NCBI RefSeq assembly: GCF_009709615.1
Contig: NZ_WJYA01000005.1
Coordinates: 310,001-374,000 of the forward strand
DNA length: 64,000 nt
Direction of reading: 5' to 3'
Origin: Winogradskyella ouciana
GTDB taxonomy: Bacteria > Bacteroidota > Bacteroidia > Flavobacteriales > Flavobacteriaceae
Shown here: positions 18,172 through 27,458 of the stretch, piece by piece
Numbering within the stretch: the stretch's first letter is position 1
Layout of the letters: the number at the start of each line of letters is the position of its first letter
Position numbers and translations under genes: made by a program
The notes under the pieces: model-generated
The model's database searches: none
What the model was told of the DNA's origin: nothing
What the model saw: the letters and a program-made list of their open reading frames with translations, nothing else

Positions 18172-18813
18172 ATGTCAAAAAATAAAAAAAAATATTACAC
18201 CGTCTGGAAAGGCCATAACACAGGAGTCTTTGAATCTTGGGACGATTGCAAGGCTCAAATCAAAGACTTTAAAGGAGCACAGTATAAATCCTTCACAACT
18301 TTTGACGCAGCAAAGAAAGCGTATAGAGATGGACCAAAAGACTATATAGGAAAATCGAAAAGTTTTAAAAGTGACCTTTCTAACGAACAACTGAAAAAAA
18401 TTGGTCAACCGAATTATAATTCTATTTCAGTTGATGCAGCATCATCTGGCAATCCTGGTAAAATGGAATATCGTGGTGTAGATACCAAGTCCAAAAAACA
18501 ACTTTTTATACAAGGTCCTTTTGAGGAAGGCACTAATAACATAGGCGAATTCTTGGCCATTGTTCATGGTTTGGCTTTTTTAAAACAACATAAAAGTGAC
18601 AGGATTATCTACACAGATTCTAAAACTGCCATGAGTTGGGTGCGAAAAAAAACTTGCAATACTAAACTTGAGCGGAATAACAAAAACAAAGATTTGTTTG
18701 AGTTGGTTGATAGAGCTGTAAAATGGTTGAAAATCAATAATTATTCTACTACCATAGTAAAATGGGAAACAAAGGCTTGGGGAGAAATTCCTGCAGATTT
18801 TGGGAGAAAATAA
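18172..18813 (+). CDS. Ribonuclease H with N-terminal hybrid-binding domain
   Basis: A 213-residue protein. Residues 1-52 form a viroplasmin/RNase H1 N-terminal hybrid-binding module (YYTVWKGHNTGVFESWDDC and GAQYKSF). The RNase H catalytic domain occupies about 83-213 with the four metal ligands D88 (SVDAASSGNPG), E126 (NIGEFLAI), D149 (YTDSKTA) and D209 (IPADFGRK). It cleaves RNA in RNA:DNA hybrids, as in Okazaki-primer or R-loop removal. The two-domain form is common in Bacteroidota, whereas Escherichia coli RnhA lacks the N-terminal module. I leave the symbol empty because rnhA/rnhB paralogues may exist elsewhere. Confidence 0.92.
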   Translation: MSKNKKKYYTVWKGHNTGVFESWDDCKAQIKDFKGAQYKSFTTFDAAKKAYRDGPKDYIGKSKSFKSDLSNEQLKKIGQPNYNSISVDAASSGNPGKMEYRGVDTKSKKQLFIQGPFEEGTNNIGEFLAIVHGLAFLKQHKSDRIIYTDSKTAMSWVRKKTCNTKLERNNKNKDLFELVDRAVKWLKINNYSTTIVKWETKAWGEIPADFGRK

Positions 18814-18861
18814 TTTCTGTTATTAGGTTAGGACGCTATTTCACAAGGAAGATATTTTATG

Positions 18862-18869
18862 TACTTTTG
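18862..18869 (+). promoter_or_regulatory. Promoter -7 box upstream of the PfkB kinase gene
   Basis: TACTTTTG matches the Bacteroidota -7 consensus TAnnTTTG exactly and lies 24-31 bases before the ATG at 18893. Upstream, near the expected -33 position, the sequence is TTTC, one base from TTTG. Confidence 0.6.
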
Positions 18870-18892
18870 CACCTTAATTCAAACTTACTTTA

Positions 18893-19819
18893 ATGGGTAA
18901 ATTAGTAATTGTCGGAACAGTGGCTTTTGATGCTATTGAAACACCTTTTGGCAAAACCGATAAAATTCTTGGTGGTGCTGGGACTTTTATAGGTTTGGCT
19001 GCGTCAAATTTTAATGTTGATTCCGCAGTTGTGTCTGTGGTTGGAGGCGATTTTCCACAAGAGTACTTAGATTTAATGACAGACAGAAATATCGATATTT
19101 CTGGTGTTGAAATTGTAAAAGACGGCAAAACCTTCTTTTGGAGTGGTAAGTACCATAATGATATGAACTCTAGAGACACCTTAGCTACCGAATTAAACGT
19201 ACTTGCCGATTTTGAACCTAAAGTTCCTGAAGATTATAAGGATGCTGAAGTTGTAATGCTCGGCAATTTACATCCACTAACCCAAATGAGTGTTCTAAAC
19301 CAGATGGAGACCAAGCCAAAGTTGGCCATACTAGATACTATGAATTTTTGGATGGATTGTGCCCTAGATGATTTACACAATACTATAAAACATATAGACG
19401 TTATCACTATAAATGATGAGGAAGCAAGACAATTAACCGGAGAATATTCATTGGTTGTTGCTGCTAGAAAGATTCATGAGATGGGCCCAAAATATGTAGT
19501 GATTAAAAAAGGTGAGCATGGAGCGCTATTGTTTCATGACGATAATGTATTCTATGCGCCTGCATTACCTTTAGAAGAAGTTTTTGATCCAACAGGAGCA
19601 GGTGATACCTTTGCCGGTGGCTTTGCAGGTTACTTAGCCAAAACTGAAGATTACTCCTTTGAGAACATGAAAAATGCTGTGATCTATGGTTCTACCTTAG
19701 CATCCTTTTGTGTAGAAAAATTTGGTACGGAGCGAATGCTTAATCTCACTGCAAGTGAAGTACATAAACGATTAGGCCAATTTAAGAGTCTAACACAATT
19801 TGATATAGAATTAACTTAA
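18893..19819 (+). CDS. PfkB (ribokinase) family carbohydrate/nucleoside kinase
   Basis: A 308-residue kinase. PfkB signatures are present: an N-terminal GGAGTFIGLAASNF (substrate loop) and, near residues 232-243, DPTGAGDTFAGGFAGYLA, with the catalytic Asp (about D238) in the anion-hole motif GAGD. VVIKKGEHGALLF precedes it. The substrate (sugar, adenosine or other nucleoside) cannot be fixed. The gene is followed by an intrinsic terminator and then, 44 bases away, by purF on the same strand; a link to ribose or purine salvage is plausible but only inferred from neighbourhood. Confidence 0.87.
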   Translation: MGKLVIVGTVAFDAIETPFGKTDKILGGAGTFIGLAASNFNVDSAVVSVVGGDFPQEYLDLMTDRNIDISGVEIVKDGKTFFWSGKYHNDMNSRDTLATELNVLADFEPKVPEDYKDAEVVMLGNLHPLTQMSVLNQMETKPKLAILDTMNFWMDCALDDLHNTIKHIDVITINDEEARQLTGEYSLVVAARKIHEMGPKYVVIKKGEHGALLFHDDNVFYAPALPLEEVFDPTGAGDTFAGGFAGYLAKTEDYSFENMKNAVIYGSTLASFCVEKFGTERMLNLTASEVHKRLGQFKSLTQFDIELT

Positions 19820-19825
19820 ATCTAG

Positions 19826-19853
19826 CGCACTCTGAAAATGAGTGCGTTTTTTT
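19826..19853 (+). terminator. Intrinsic terminator between the PfkB gene and purF
   Basis: CGCACTC (19826-19832) pairs with GAGTGCG (19840-19846), loop of 7 bases, followed by seven T. It lies in the 44-bp gap ahead of purF, so purF probably has its own start inside or just after it, or relies on readthrough. Confidence 0.85.
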
Positions 19854-19863
19854 ATTATAGAAT

Positions 19864-21762
19864 ATGAGTGATGCTTTAAAACATGAGTGCGGTATTGCAC
19901 TTATTAGACTTTTAAAACCATTAGATTATTACAAGAAAAAGTATGGGAGTGCCTTTTATGGTGTCAATAAAATGTACCTAATGATGGAAAAGCAGCACAA
20001 CCGTGGACAAGATGGTGCTGGTTTTGCAAGTATTAAATTAGACACAAGCCCTGGTGAGCGCTATATCAGTAGAGTGCGTTCTATTGCGCAACAGCCTATT
20101 CAAGATATATTTGCTCAGATTAATGAGCGTATTAATGAGGAAATTACAAAGCACCCAGAGTATAAAGACAACACTGAACTTCAAAAAAAGCATATTCCTT
20201 ACGTTGGCGAATTGTTATTGGGTCATGTACGCTATGGCACATTTGGGAAAAACAGTGTTGAAAGTGTTCATCCTTTTCTGAGACAAAACAATTGGATGCA
20301 CCGAAATCTGATTGTTGCTGGCAACTTTAACATGACCAATGTTAATGAGCTTTTCGATAATTTGATAGATTTGGGACAGCATCCCAAGGAAAAAGCGGAC
20401 ACCATAACTGTAATGGAAAAAATTGGTCATTTCCTAGATGACGCTGTCGCTAAAATTTATAAAGACTTAAAAAAAGAAGGCTATTCAAAAATTGAATGTT
20501 CGCCATTAATAGCTGAGCGTTTAAAACTGAGCAAAATATTAAAACGCGCGGCTAAAAATTGGGATGGCGGCTATGCTATGGCTGGCTTATTAGGTCATGG
20601 AGATTCATTTGTTTTAAGAGACCCTGCAGGCATCAGGCCTACATATTATTATAAAGATGACGAAGTTGTGGTTGTTGCTTCTGAGCGACCTGTAATACAA
20701 ACCGTTTTTAATGTTGCTTTTGAAGATGTAAAAGAATTAGATCCAGGACATGCCATTATCACAAAAAAATCTGGTGAAACTAAAATTAAAAAGATACTAG
20801 AGCCTTTAGAGCGTAAAGCTTGTTCGTTTGAACGTATTTATTTCTCTAGAGGTAGTGATGCAGAAATCTATAAAGAAAGAAAAGAATTAGGTCGTTTATT
20901 GATGCCTAAGGTTCTTGAAGCTATTGGCAATGATACTGAAAACACAGTATTCTCATTTATACCAAACACCGCTGAAACTTCATTTTATGGAATGATTGAT
21001 ACGGTTGAAGAACATCTTAATGCTAAAAAAACTAAATCCATCTTAGATGGAAACGGAAAACTTTCAGCAGAAAGAGTTACAGAAATATTATCAGAAAGAC
21101 CGCGAATAGAAAAGATTGCCATTAAAGATGTTAAGCTAAGAACATTTATTACTGAAGATAGTAGTAGGGATGATTTAGTTGCCCACGTATATGACGTAAC
21201 CTATGGAGTTATAAAGTCCACAGATAATTTAGTGATTATAGATGATAGTATAGTACGAGGCACTACACTTAAGAAAAGTATCATAAAAATGATGGACCGC
21301 TTGAATCCCAAAAAGATTGTTGTGGTATCATCTGCTCCTCAAATACGCTACCCAGATTGCTACGGTATAGATATGGCAAACCTAGAAAGTCTTGTGGCTT
21401 TTAGAGCTGCCTTAGAATTATTAAGAGATAATGACCAATACCACATTGTAGAGGACGTTTACAAAAAATGTCTTGAGCAGGTCCATCTAAATGATAAAAA
21501 TGTAGTGAATTATGTAAAAGAGATCTATAACAATTTTACTGACGAGCAAATTTCTGATAAAATCGCAGAGCTTTTGAGTGATGAAGACGTGAACGCAGAA
21601 GTGAAAATCATTTTTCAGCCAGTTGAAAACCTTCATAAGGCTTGTCCAAAGAATTTAGGAGATTGGTATTTTACCGGAGACTATCCAACAGATGGAGGCA
21701 ATAGAGTAGTGAATAGAGCATTTATAAATTTCTACGAAGGAAATAAAGAGCGTGCTTACTAA
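19864..21762 (+). CDS. purF: Amidophosphoribosyltransferase (PurF-like, long Bacteroidota form)
   Basis: A 632-residue enzyme transferring glutamine amide nitrogen to PRPP, the first step of purine synthesis. The N-terminal Ntn glutaminase domain begins MSDALKHECGIALIRL, so the nucleophile Cys9 would be exposed by removal of eight residues; QHNRGQDGAG and HVRYGTFG follow. The PRPP-binding loop is VIIDDSIVRGTTLKKS (about residues 457-472). It is about 125 residues longer than the E. coli enzyme, with extra sequence between the glutaminase and transferase parts (about 90-115 and 175-215) and at the C-terminus (about 535-632). The long form is a recognised Bacteroidota type; a second, shorter PurF may exist elsewhere in the genome. 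Small RNA candidates follow. Confidence 0.86.
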   Translation: MSDALKHECGIALIRLLKPLDYYKKKYGSAFYGVNKMYLMMEKQHNRGQDGAGFASIKLDTSPGERYISRVRSIAQQPIQDIFAQINERINEEITKHPEYKDNTELQKKHIPYVGELLLGHVRYGTFGKNSVESVHPFLRQNNWMHRNLIVAGNFNMTNVNELFDNLIDLGQHPKEKADTITVMEKIGHFLDDAVAKIYKDLKKEGYSKIECSPLIAERLKLSKILKRAAKNWDGGYAMAGLLGHGDSFVLRDPAGIRPTYYYKDDEVVVVASERPVIQTVFNVAFEDVKELDPGHAIITKKSGETKIKKILEPLERKACSFERIYFSRGSDAEIYKERKELGRLLMPKVLEAIGNDTENTVFSFIPNTAETSFYGMIDTVEEHLNAKKTKSILDGNGKLSAERVTEILSERPRIEKIAIKDVKLRTFITEDSSRDDLVAHVYDVTYGVIKSTDNLVIIDDSIVRGTTLKKSIIKMMDRLNPKKIVVVSSAPQIRYPDCYGIDMANLESLVAFRAALELLRDNDQYHIVEDVYKKCLEQVHLNDKNVVNYVKEIYNNFTDEQISDKIAELLSDEDVNAEVKIIFQPVENLHKACPKNLGDWYFTGDYPTDGGNRVVNRAFINFYEGNKERAY

Positions 21763-21870
21763 TTATCGCTCAAAATTAACGTTTAATCCGAAAAAATGTG
21801 TATTTAATCTAAGAAAGATGCATTTCGTCCAATATATGTACTCTTTTAACAAATAACATTTACTTTGGTA

Positions 21871-21944
21871 TCACCATAACATAAGTAGGTTAAGTTCATG
21901 GTAGATTTGGGGCAAAAAAAGGTGAACACTGTTCACCTTTTTTT
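21871..21944 (+). ncRNA. Candidate small RNA, copy 1 of a tandem pair
   Basis: A 74-base unit ending in a perfect terminator. Its first 43 bases (21871-21913) match copy 2 at 22104-22146 with one C/T difference, while flanking DNA is not alike. Predicted fold: ACCAT (21873-21877) pairs with ATGGT (21898-21902), extended by AAC/GTT and TAA/TTA around a GTAGG loop. An unpaired, fully conserved segment AGATTTGGGGC (21903-21913) follows, then the terminator hairpin. A weak -7 box TTACTTTG sits just upstream (21860-21867). There is no ORF with a plausible start. The downstream gene is convergent, so this is not a leader. Its target is unknown, and comparison with Rfam families such as Flavo-1 is needed. 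Confidence 0.62.
21914..21944 (+). terminator. Terminator of small RNA copy 1
   Basis: GGTGAAC (21921-21927) and GTTCACC (21931-21937) form a perfect 7-bp stem with a 3-base loop, flanked by seven A and seven T that extend the pairing. The stem sequence is the same as in copy 2, with a different loop. Confidence 0.9.
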
Positions 21945-21954
21945 ATGGATACCA

Positions 21955-22093
21955 TTAAAATAAAAATCCTTGAATTTTTAATTTCCAGGGGTTATTTATT
22001 AACTAAAAGCTAAGTAATCAAAGTAGTTTCCACGCTTAGACTAATATATAGGTCGTTTATCCAAAAAATTCAGAAGTTAAAATGATGTGAACT
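21955..22093. other. Spacer between the two small RNA units
   Basis: AT-rich DNA with no ORF, no strong hairpin and no repeat matching the flanking units. A short likeness (CGTTTA-TCC-AAAAAAT) to sequence near 21780 hints that the duplication once extended further upstream, but it is too weak to rely on. I see nothing else in it. Confidence 0.4.
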
Positions 22094-22101
22094 TATATTT
22101 G
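22094..22101 (+). promoter_or_regulatory. -7 promoter box of small RNA copy 2
   Basis: TATATTTG is an exact match to TAnnTTTG and ends 2 bases before the conserved unit begins at 22104. That spacing puts the transcription start at the first bases of the repeat. No TTTG is found at the -33 position. Confidence 0.6.
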
Positions 22102-22103
22102 AC

Positions 22104-22176
22104 TCACCATAACATAAGTAGGTTAAGTTTATGGTAGATTTGGGGCAAAAAAGGTGAACTCTCGTTCACCTTTTTT
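22104..22176 (+). ncRNA. Candidate small RNA, copy 2 of a tandem pair
   Basis: A 73-base unit, 42 of 43 bases identical to copy 1 before the A tract. The one difference (T in place of C at 22130) turns the 5' helix into a perfect 7-bp stem, ACCATAA (22106-22112) with TTATGGT (22129-22135), so the change improves rather than breaks pairing. The single-stranded AGATTTGGGGC (22136-22146) and the terminator stem are kept, whereas the terminator loop has changed. An exact -7 box sits immediately upstream. This pattern of conserved stems and linker with free flanks is what a structured RNA shows. No coding potential is visible. Confidence 0.66.
22147..22176 (+). terminator. Terminator of small RNA copy 2
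   Basis: GGTGAAC (22153-22159) pairs with GTTCACC (22164-22170), loop TCTC, with six A before and six T after the stem. Confidence 0.9.
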
Positions 22177-22189
22177 CATTTTAATTCAT

Positions 22190-22222
22190 AAAAAATCCAA
22201 GCTCGACAAGCCTGGATTTTTT
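22190..22222 (-). terminator. Terminator of sodA
   Basis: AAAAAATCCA (22190-22199) pairs with TGGATTTTTT (22213-22222); after one A/C mismatch, GCT/AGC pairs inside. It is symmetrical and so could also stop readthrough from the small RNA side. It is 20 bases downstream of the sodA stop on the minus strand. Confidence 0.85.
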
Positions 22223-22241
22223 ATTTGTGTTATGCCACTAC

Positions 22242-22850
22242 TTATTTCGCTTCTGCGTAACGACGCTCAACTTCATTCCAGTTAATTACCTTAAAAAAGG
22301 CATCAATATAATCTGGTCTTCTGTTTTGGTAGTTTAAATAATATGCATGTTCCCAAACATCTAAACCTAATATTGGTGTTCCACCACAACCAACTCCTGG
22401 CATTAATGGATTATCTTGGTTAGGAGTTGAACAAACTTCAACCTTACCTCCTTTATGGACACATAACCAAGCCCAACCAGAACCAAACTGTGTTGCAGCA
22501 GCTTTAGAAAACGCATCGACAAAAGCCTCTTTGGATCCAAATTCTGCCTCAATTGCATCCTTTAAATCCCCTGAAAGGTAACCTTTATCCTCTGGATTCA
22601 TAACTTCCCAAAACAATGAGTGGTTGTAAAAACCACCTCCGTTATTTCTAACTGCTTTGTTATCCATATCTAAATTAATAAGGATATTTTCAATTGTTTT
22701 TCCTTCAAGATCGGTGCCTTCAATTGCGCCATTCAATTTATTAGTGTAACCTTGATGATGTTTAGAATGATGAATCTCCATTGTGCGAGCATCAATATGT
22801 GGTACTAAAGCATCATAAGCGTATTTTAATTTTGGTAATTCAAAAGCCAT
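22242..22850 (-). CDS. sodA: Superoxide dismutase (Fe/Mn family)
   Basis: A 202-residue cytoplasmic enzyme that dismutates superoxide. The start is the ATG at 22848-22850 ([20 protein letters not shown]); a longer open frame continues 42 codons upstream but has no family similarity. Metal ligands are visible as H in [13 protein letters not shown] in [14 protein letters not shown] and H in [25 protein letters not shown] and [14 protein letters not shown] are typical of the Mn or cambialistic Bacteroidota type, although the metal cannot be settled by eye. It is monocistronic with its own terminator and divergent from addA. Confidence 0.96.
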   Translation of the reverse strand: MAFELPKLKYAYDALVPHIDARTMEIHHSKHHQGYTNKLNGAIEGTDLEGKTIENILINLDMDNKAVRNNGGGFYNHSLFWEVMNPEDKGYLSGDLKDAIEAEFGSKEAFVDAFSKAAATQFGSGWAWLCVHKGGKVEVCSTPNQDNPLMPGVGCGGTPILGLDVWEHAYYLNYQNRRPDYIDAFFKVINWNEVERRYAEAK

Positions 22851-22888
22851 AATGTATTTATTTTTAATGGTTAATATTTCAATTCTAA

Positions 22889-22896
22889 CAAATTTA
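22889..22896 (-). promoter_or_regulatory. Probable -7 box of sodA
   Basis: The minus strand reads TAAATTTG, an exact TAnnTTTG match, 39-46 bases before the sodA ATG. A TTG occurs upstream but at a 12-base, not 19-base, spacing. Confidence 0.5.
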
Positions 22897-22963
22897 CGAT
22901 TTTGAAAACAAGAAGTTCTAAATAAATTATTAAGATTCCCTATTTTGGTATAAAATTTATCTT

Positions 22964-25900
22964 TTGTCAAATTCACCCTTTAAAATATACAATGCTTCTG
23001 CTGGTAGTGGAAAAACATTCACGTTAGCCAAATCGTATATTAAAATATTGGTCCAATCCCAAAATTACGATCAGTTTAAATCCATTTTAGCCATTACATT
23101 TACCAATAAGGCGGTTGGTGAGATGAAAGAAAGAATTATTGAGATGCTCAAGCTGTTTTCTCAAGAAAAAAGCCTTAGAGAACCGCACCCTATGTTTACT
23201 GCTATCTGTGAAGAGTTGTCCATTTCAGCTGAAAACCTTCATAATAAGTCTAAGCACATACTCAAACATATTATCCATAATTATGGTGCGTTTGATATTT
23301 CTACTATAGACGGATTTACGCATAGGGTTATTAGAACTTTTGCCCACGATTTAAAATTACCTGTAAATTTTGAAGTGGAACTAGACCAAGAACGCCTTTT
23401 GAATGAAGCCGTTGACAGTCTAATTGCCAAAGCAGGAACAGATAAAGCACTCACAAAAGTACTGGTAGATTTCGCCATTGAAAAAGCTGATGATGACAAA
23501 AGTTGGGACATCAGTTACGATTTTAATAAAATAGCGAAGCTTTTGGTCAGTGAAAATGATTTGCCGGCTATAGAAACCCTAAAAGACAAAACCATTGCTG
23601 ATTTTAAAATTTTAAAATCTAGCTTAAGCCAACAAATTACTAAACTTGAAGTTGATATTTTAAAAATTGCAGAAACAACCTTAGCCTTAATAGATGAATG
23701 TGGTTTACAGTTTGATGATTTCAGCAGAAAATCACTTCCAAATTATTTTGAGAATTTAAGTTCTAGAAATTTTAATGTGTCTTTTGATTCTTCTTGGCAG
23801 AGCGACTTAACAGAGGGCAATACACTTTACCCTAAACGAGTTACAGAAATTATTGCCTCTACGATTGAAAGTGTTCAACCCGATTTGGCCGAGGCTTTTC
23901 TCAAAACTAAGGCCTTAATTATAGAGTTAAAGCTAAAAAAAGGATTTTATAAAAATATTACGCCTTTATCAGTTCTCAATGCTATTCAAAATGAACTAAA
24001 TATGCTCAAGGAAGAGCAGAATAAATTGCTCATTTCGGAGTTTAACAAAATCATAAGCAACGAAATTAAAGACCAACCTACACCATTTATTTATGAACGG
24101 CTGGGAGAGAAATTTAAGCATTACTTTATTGACGAGTTTCAGGATACGTCTAAAATGCAATGGAGAAACCTCATTTCGCTTTTAGACAGTTCTTTATCGA
24201 CTTCACATGGTTCTGTGATGTTAGTTGGCGATGCCAAACAAGCTATTTATAGATGGCGTGGTGGCGAAGCGGAACAGTTTATTGATCTTTATAACAAAAC
24301 CGAAAATCCATTTCAGGTAGAGGCTGAAGTCTTAACCCTCGACACCAATTACAGAAGCGCAAAGGAAATTATCAATTTTAATAATGGTTTTTTTAAGTTT
24401 TTAAGTGAAAATTATTTTACCGACAACCGTTATGCAGAACTTTACGAAAACTCAAATCAAAACTTAAATAATGAAATTGAAGGCTATGTAAAAATCGAAT
24501 TTTTAGATATTTCTAAAGATGATGATGCTACTGATTTATACGCAAGCCAGGTGCTCAACAGAATAAAAGAGTGTCAAAACAATGGCTATTCACTTAATGA
24601 TATTTGTATAATTGTTAGAAAGCGAAAAGAAGGCGTAGCCATTGCTAACCATCTCAGTGAAAATGGTATAGAAATTACATCTTCAGAGACTTTGCTTTTA
24701 AAGAATTCTGATAAGGTTAATTTTCTCGATTCGTTTTTACGCTTGTTGCTACAGCCTAATAATGACAGCTTAAAGATTGAAATTTTATCATTCATAGCCG
24801 AACAACATAGCGTCAATGATAAACATTTGTTTTTTGAAACACACCTTAAACCAAGTATTGAAGAATTGTTTTTAAGCTTAAAGAGTTTAGATATATTTCT
24901 AGAAAAAAACGAGCTTTTGCGCATGTCGCTTTATGAGCTGGTTGAGCAACTCATAAGAACCTTCAATCTTCATAATTCATCTGATGCCTATCTTATGTTT
25001 TATTTAGATGTTGTTTTAGAATTTACTCAAAAGCAAAATTCAGATCTAGCTGCTTTTATTGACTATTTTGATAAGAAAAAGGACAGTCTTAGTGTTGTTT
25101 CCCCAAAAAACATGAATGCAGTTCAGATAATGACCATTCATAAGTCTAAAGGGTTAGAGTTTCCTGTGGTCATATTTCCATTTGCGGATTTAAATATTTA
25201 CAGAGAGTTAGACCCAAAGACATGGTTTCCAGTAGAGGAAAATGACTATAATGGCTTTGAAACTCTTTTGCTCAATTACAATAAGGACACGGAGCATTTT
25301 GGAGAAATAGGACAACTCATATATAACACACATCAATCACAATTAGAACTCGATAATTTAAACCTGTTGTACGTTACACTTACTAGAGCTGTAGAGCAGC
25401 TTTATGTAATTTCAAAAAAAGACATAAATAATAAAGGTGTGGTTGCTGAAAACACCTATGCTGGAATGTTCATTTCTTATTTACAGACTTTAGGAAAGTG
25501 GTCCGATAACCAATCAACTTATAGTTTCGGCTCACTCATTAATAATCATGAAAGACCAGAGTCAGAAGATAAAAATGAGCCTCTTCGACTCATTTCTGTT
25601 CCCAAAGAAGATCACAACCTAAATATTATTACCAAGTCTGGTCAACTTTGGGACACAAAACAAGAAAGAGCGATGGAACGTGGTAACCTAGTGCATCTTA
25701 TTCTATCTAAGATTAAAACAAGCCAGGATGTAGATTTCGCAATCAATGACTTGGTGGTATCTGGGGATATTCTAAGCTCAGAGGAGAAAGAATTAAGAGA
25801 TTTAGTAATGGAAGTAATACAACACCAAAAATTAAGCCCATATTTTACAAGTGAATTCGAAATATATAACGAAAGAGATATTATTACCAATACTGGTCAA

Positions 25901-26095
25901 ATCCTAAGACCAGACCGTATAAATATTCATTCCAATAATGAAGCCATCATTATAGATTACAAAACTGGTGAGCAAAAAACCTCATATAAATCCCAGCTAA
26001 ATAGTTATGCTTCAATTCTTGAAGTCATGAATTATTCCATAAAGCACAAGTATATTGTTTATATAAATGATGCTGTCGAAGTCATTGAAGTATAA
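22964..26095 (+). CDS. addA: AddA-type helicase-nuclease (UvrD/RecB family)
   Basis: A 1043-residue ATP-dependent helicase-nuclease for double-strand break repair. The start is a TTG at 22964, giving [17 protein letters not shown] with the Walker A at residues 11-18; no ATG lies close enough to include it. SF1A motifs follow in order: [29 protein letters not shown] (II), [14 protein letters not shown] (III), LDTNYRS (IV), [17 protein letters not shown] (V) and [16 protein letters not shown] (VI). The C-terminal nuclease has [15 protein letters not shown] and IIDYKTG (the D-x-K catalytic core). Its partner addB lies 2.8 kb downstream on the same strand. Confidence 0.9.
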   Translation: MSNSPFKIYNASAGSGKTFTLAKSYIKILVQSQNYDQFKSILAITFTNKAVGEMKERIIEMLKLFSQEKSLREPHPMFTAICEELSISAENLHNKSKHILKHIIHNYGAFDISTIDGFTHRVIRTFAHDLKLPVNFEVELDQERLLNEAVDSLIAKAGTDKALTKVLVDFAIEKADDDKSWDISYDFNKIAKLLVSENDLPAIETLKDKTIADFKILKSSLSQQITKLEVDILKIAETTLALIDECGLQFDDFSRKSLPNYFENLSSRNFNVSFDSSWQSDLTEGNTLYPKRVTEIIASTIESVQPDLAEAFLKTKALIIELKLKKGFYKNITPLSVLNAIQNELNMLKEEQNKLLISEFNKIISNEIKDQPTPFIYERLGEKFKHYFIDEFQDTSKMQWRNLISLLDSSLSTSHGSVMLVGDAKQAIYRWRGGEAEQFIDLYNKTENPFQVEAEVLTLDTNYRSAKEIINFNNGFFKFLSENYFTDNRYAELYENSNQNLNNEIEGYVKIEFLDISKDDDATDLYASQVLNRIKECQNNGYSLNDICIIVRKRKEGVAIANHLSENGIEITSSETLLLKNSDKVNFLDSFLRLLLQPNNDSLKIEILSFIAEQHSVNDKHLFFETHLKPSIEELFLSLKSLDIFLEKNELLRMSLYELVEQLIRTFNLHNSSDAYLMFYLDVVLEFTQKQNSDLAAFIDYFDKKKDSLSVVSPKNMNAVQIMTIHKSKGLEFPVVIFPFADLNIYRELDPKTWFPVEENDYNGFETLLLNYNKDTEHFGEIGQLIYNTHQSQLELDNLNLLYVTLTRAVEQLYVISKKDINNKGVVAENTYAGMFISYLQTLGKWSDNQSTYSFGSLINNHERPESEDKNEPLRLISVPKEDHNLNIITKSGQLWDTKQERAMERGNLVHLILSKIKTSQDVDFAINDLVVSGDILSSEEKELRDLVMEVIQHQKLSPYFTSEFEIYNERDIITNTGQILRPDRINIHSNNEAIIIDYKTGEQKTSYKSQLNSYASILEVMNYSIKHKYIVYINDAVEVIEV

Positions 26096-26114
26096 TTTAT
26101 TGATAGTATCTTTG
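26084..26114 (+). promoter_or_regulatory. Promoter of kbl overlapping the end of addA
   Basis: ATTG (26084-26087), 19 bases, then TATCTTTG (26107-26114): a close match to TTTG-N19-TAnnTTTG. The start codon of kbl is 24 bases downstream. It overlaps the last codons of addA, so kbl can be transcribed separately. Confidence 0.65.
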
Positions 26115-26137
26115 CGCAACAACTAATATCAAATTAC

Positions 26138-27331
26138 ATGTACGGAAGTATAAAATCACACTTACAACAAGAAATAGAATCCATTAAAGACGCAGGCCTT
26201 TACAAGGAAGAGCGTATAATCACTTCTCCTCAAGGAGCAGAAATTACACTGAATACAGGTGAAAAAGTTCTAAACTTTTGTGCCAATAATTATTTAGGAC
26301 TATCCTCTCACCCAGATGTAATACAAGCAGCTAAAGATACTTTAGATTCTCATGGTTTTGGAATGTCTTCAGTACGATTTATTTGTGGCACACAAGACAT
26401 TCATAAAGAGTTAGAACAAAAAATTGCAGATTTTTATGGCACAGAAGATACTATACTCTATGCAGCAGCTTTTGATGCAAATGGAGGTGTGTTTGAACCA
26501 CTGTTAACAAAAGAAGATGCTATCATTTCAGACTCATTAAACCATGCTTCTATTATCGATGGCGTAAGGTTATGCAAAGCTGCGCGTTATCGTTATCAAA
26601 ATAATGACATGGCTGATCTAGAAAAGCAGCTTATCGCAACTAATGAAAATGGTGCACGATTTAAGATTATAGTTACAGATGGTGTGTTTTCTATGGATGG
26701 CTTAGTTGCTCCTTTAGACAAAATTTGTGACTTAGCAGACAAATATGATGCTTTGGTAATGATTGATGAATGCCATGCTACAGGTTTCATTGGAGAAACA
26801 GGAATAGGAACTCTTGAAGAAAAAGGGGTTTTAGGAAGAATAGATATCATCACAGGAACCCTTGGTAAAGCAATGGGTGGTGCCATGGGTGGTTACACCA
26901 CAGCAAAAAAAGAGATTATAGAAATTTTACGTCAACGCTCTAGACCTTATTTGTTTTCAAACTCTTTAGCACCAGCAATAGTGGGCGCTTCTATTAAGGT
27001 TTTTGATATGATAAAAAACGACACTTCACTAAGAGATAAAGTTGATTGGAACACTAAATATTTTAAAAAGGGAATGAAAGAAGCTGGGTTTGACATTGTG
27101 GATGGTGATTCTGCTATAGTACCAGTAATGTTGTATGATGCCAAGCTCTCTCAAACCATGGCTAATATGCTATTAGAGGAAGGGGTGTATGTGATAGGTT
27201 TCTTTTACCCTGTTGTTCCTAAAGATAAAGCCCGAATCCGTGTTCAGTTATCGGCCGCGCATACTAAAGAACAGCTAGATAAAGCTATTGCGGCATTTAT
27301 AAAAGTTGGTAAAGAGCTAGAAATTATTTAA
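26138..27331 (+). CDS. kbl: Glycine C-acetyltransferase (2-amino-3-ketobutyrate CoA ligase)
   Basis: A 397-residue PLP enzyme of the alpha-oxoamine synthase family. It splits 2-amino-3-ketobutyrate with CoA into glycine and acetyl-CoA in threonine breakdown. The PLP lysine is K244 in [15 protein letters not shown], and [39 protein letters not shown] and [10 protein letters not shown] are typical of Kbl rather than of BioF or HemA. Length and K244 position match E. coli Kbl. No threonine dehydrogenase gene is adjacent. It has its own promoter and is followed by an OmpA gene with a separate strong promoter. Confidence 0.93.
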   Translation: MYGSIKSHLQQEIESIKDAGLYKEERIITSPQGAEITLNTGEKVLNFCANNYLGLSSHPDVIQAAKDTLDSHGFGMSSVRFICGTQDIHKELEQKIADFYGTEDTILYAAAFDANGGVFEPLLTKEDAIISDSLNHASIIDGVRLCKAARYRYQNNDMADLEKQLIATNENGARFKIIVTDGVFSMDGLVAPLDKICDLADKYDALVMIDECHATGFIGETGIGTLEEKGVLGRIDIITGTLGKAMGGAMGGYTTAKKEIIEILRQRSRPYLFSNSLAPAIVGASIKVFDMIKNDTSLRDKVDWNTKYFKKGMKEAGFDIVDGDSAIVPVMLYDAKLSQTMANMLLEEGVYVIGFFYPVVPKDKARIRVQLSAAHTKEQLDKAIAAFIKVGKELEII

Positions 27332-27387
27332 AATCGTTCCAAACATACTATTATAGGGCATTATAACAATATTTTTATATATTTGTC

Positions 27388-27418
27388 TTTGTTAATAACA
27401 TTTAACAACTTACTTTTG
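27388..27418 (+). promoter_or_regulatory. Consensus Bacteroidota promoter of the OmpA gene
   Basis: TTTG (27388-27391), exactly 19 bases, then TACTTTTG (27411-27418). This is a full match to the flavobacterial housekeeping consensus TTTG-N19-TAnnTTTG. It predicts transcription from about 27423-27426 and a leader of about 35 bases before the ATG at 27459. Strong expression is expected, as for a major envelope protein. Confidence 0.85.
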
Positions 27419-27458
27419 CCAACAATTAACACTTAAAAAAATTAAAATTAATTAGAAT

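Noticed and set aside
21871..22176. Tandem repeats read as a CRISPR array or riboswitch
   Set aside because: Only two units, each ending in a terminator and widely spaced, with no cas genes; and the next gene is convergent, so no leader role is possible.
22851..22976. 42-codon N-terminal extension of sodA
   Set aside because: The extension has no superoxide dismutase similarity, overlaps the addA start and contains the probable -7 box; [12 protein letters not shown] is the usual start.
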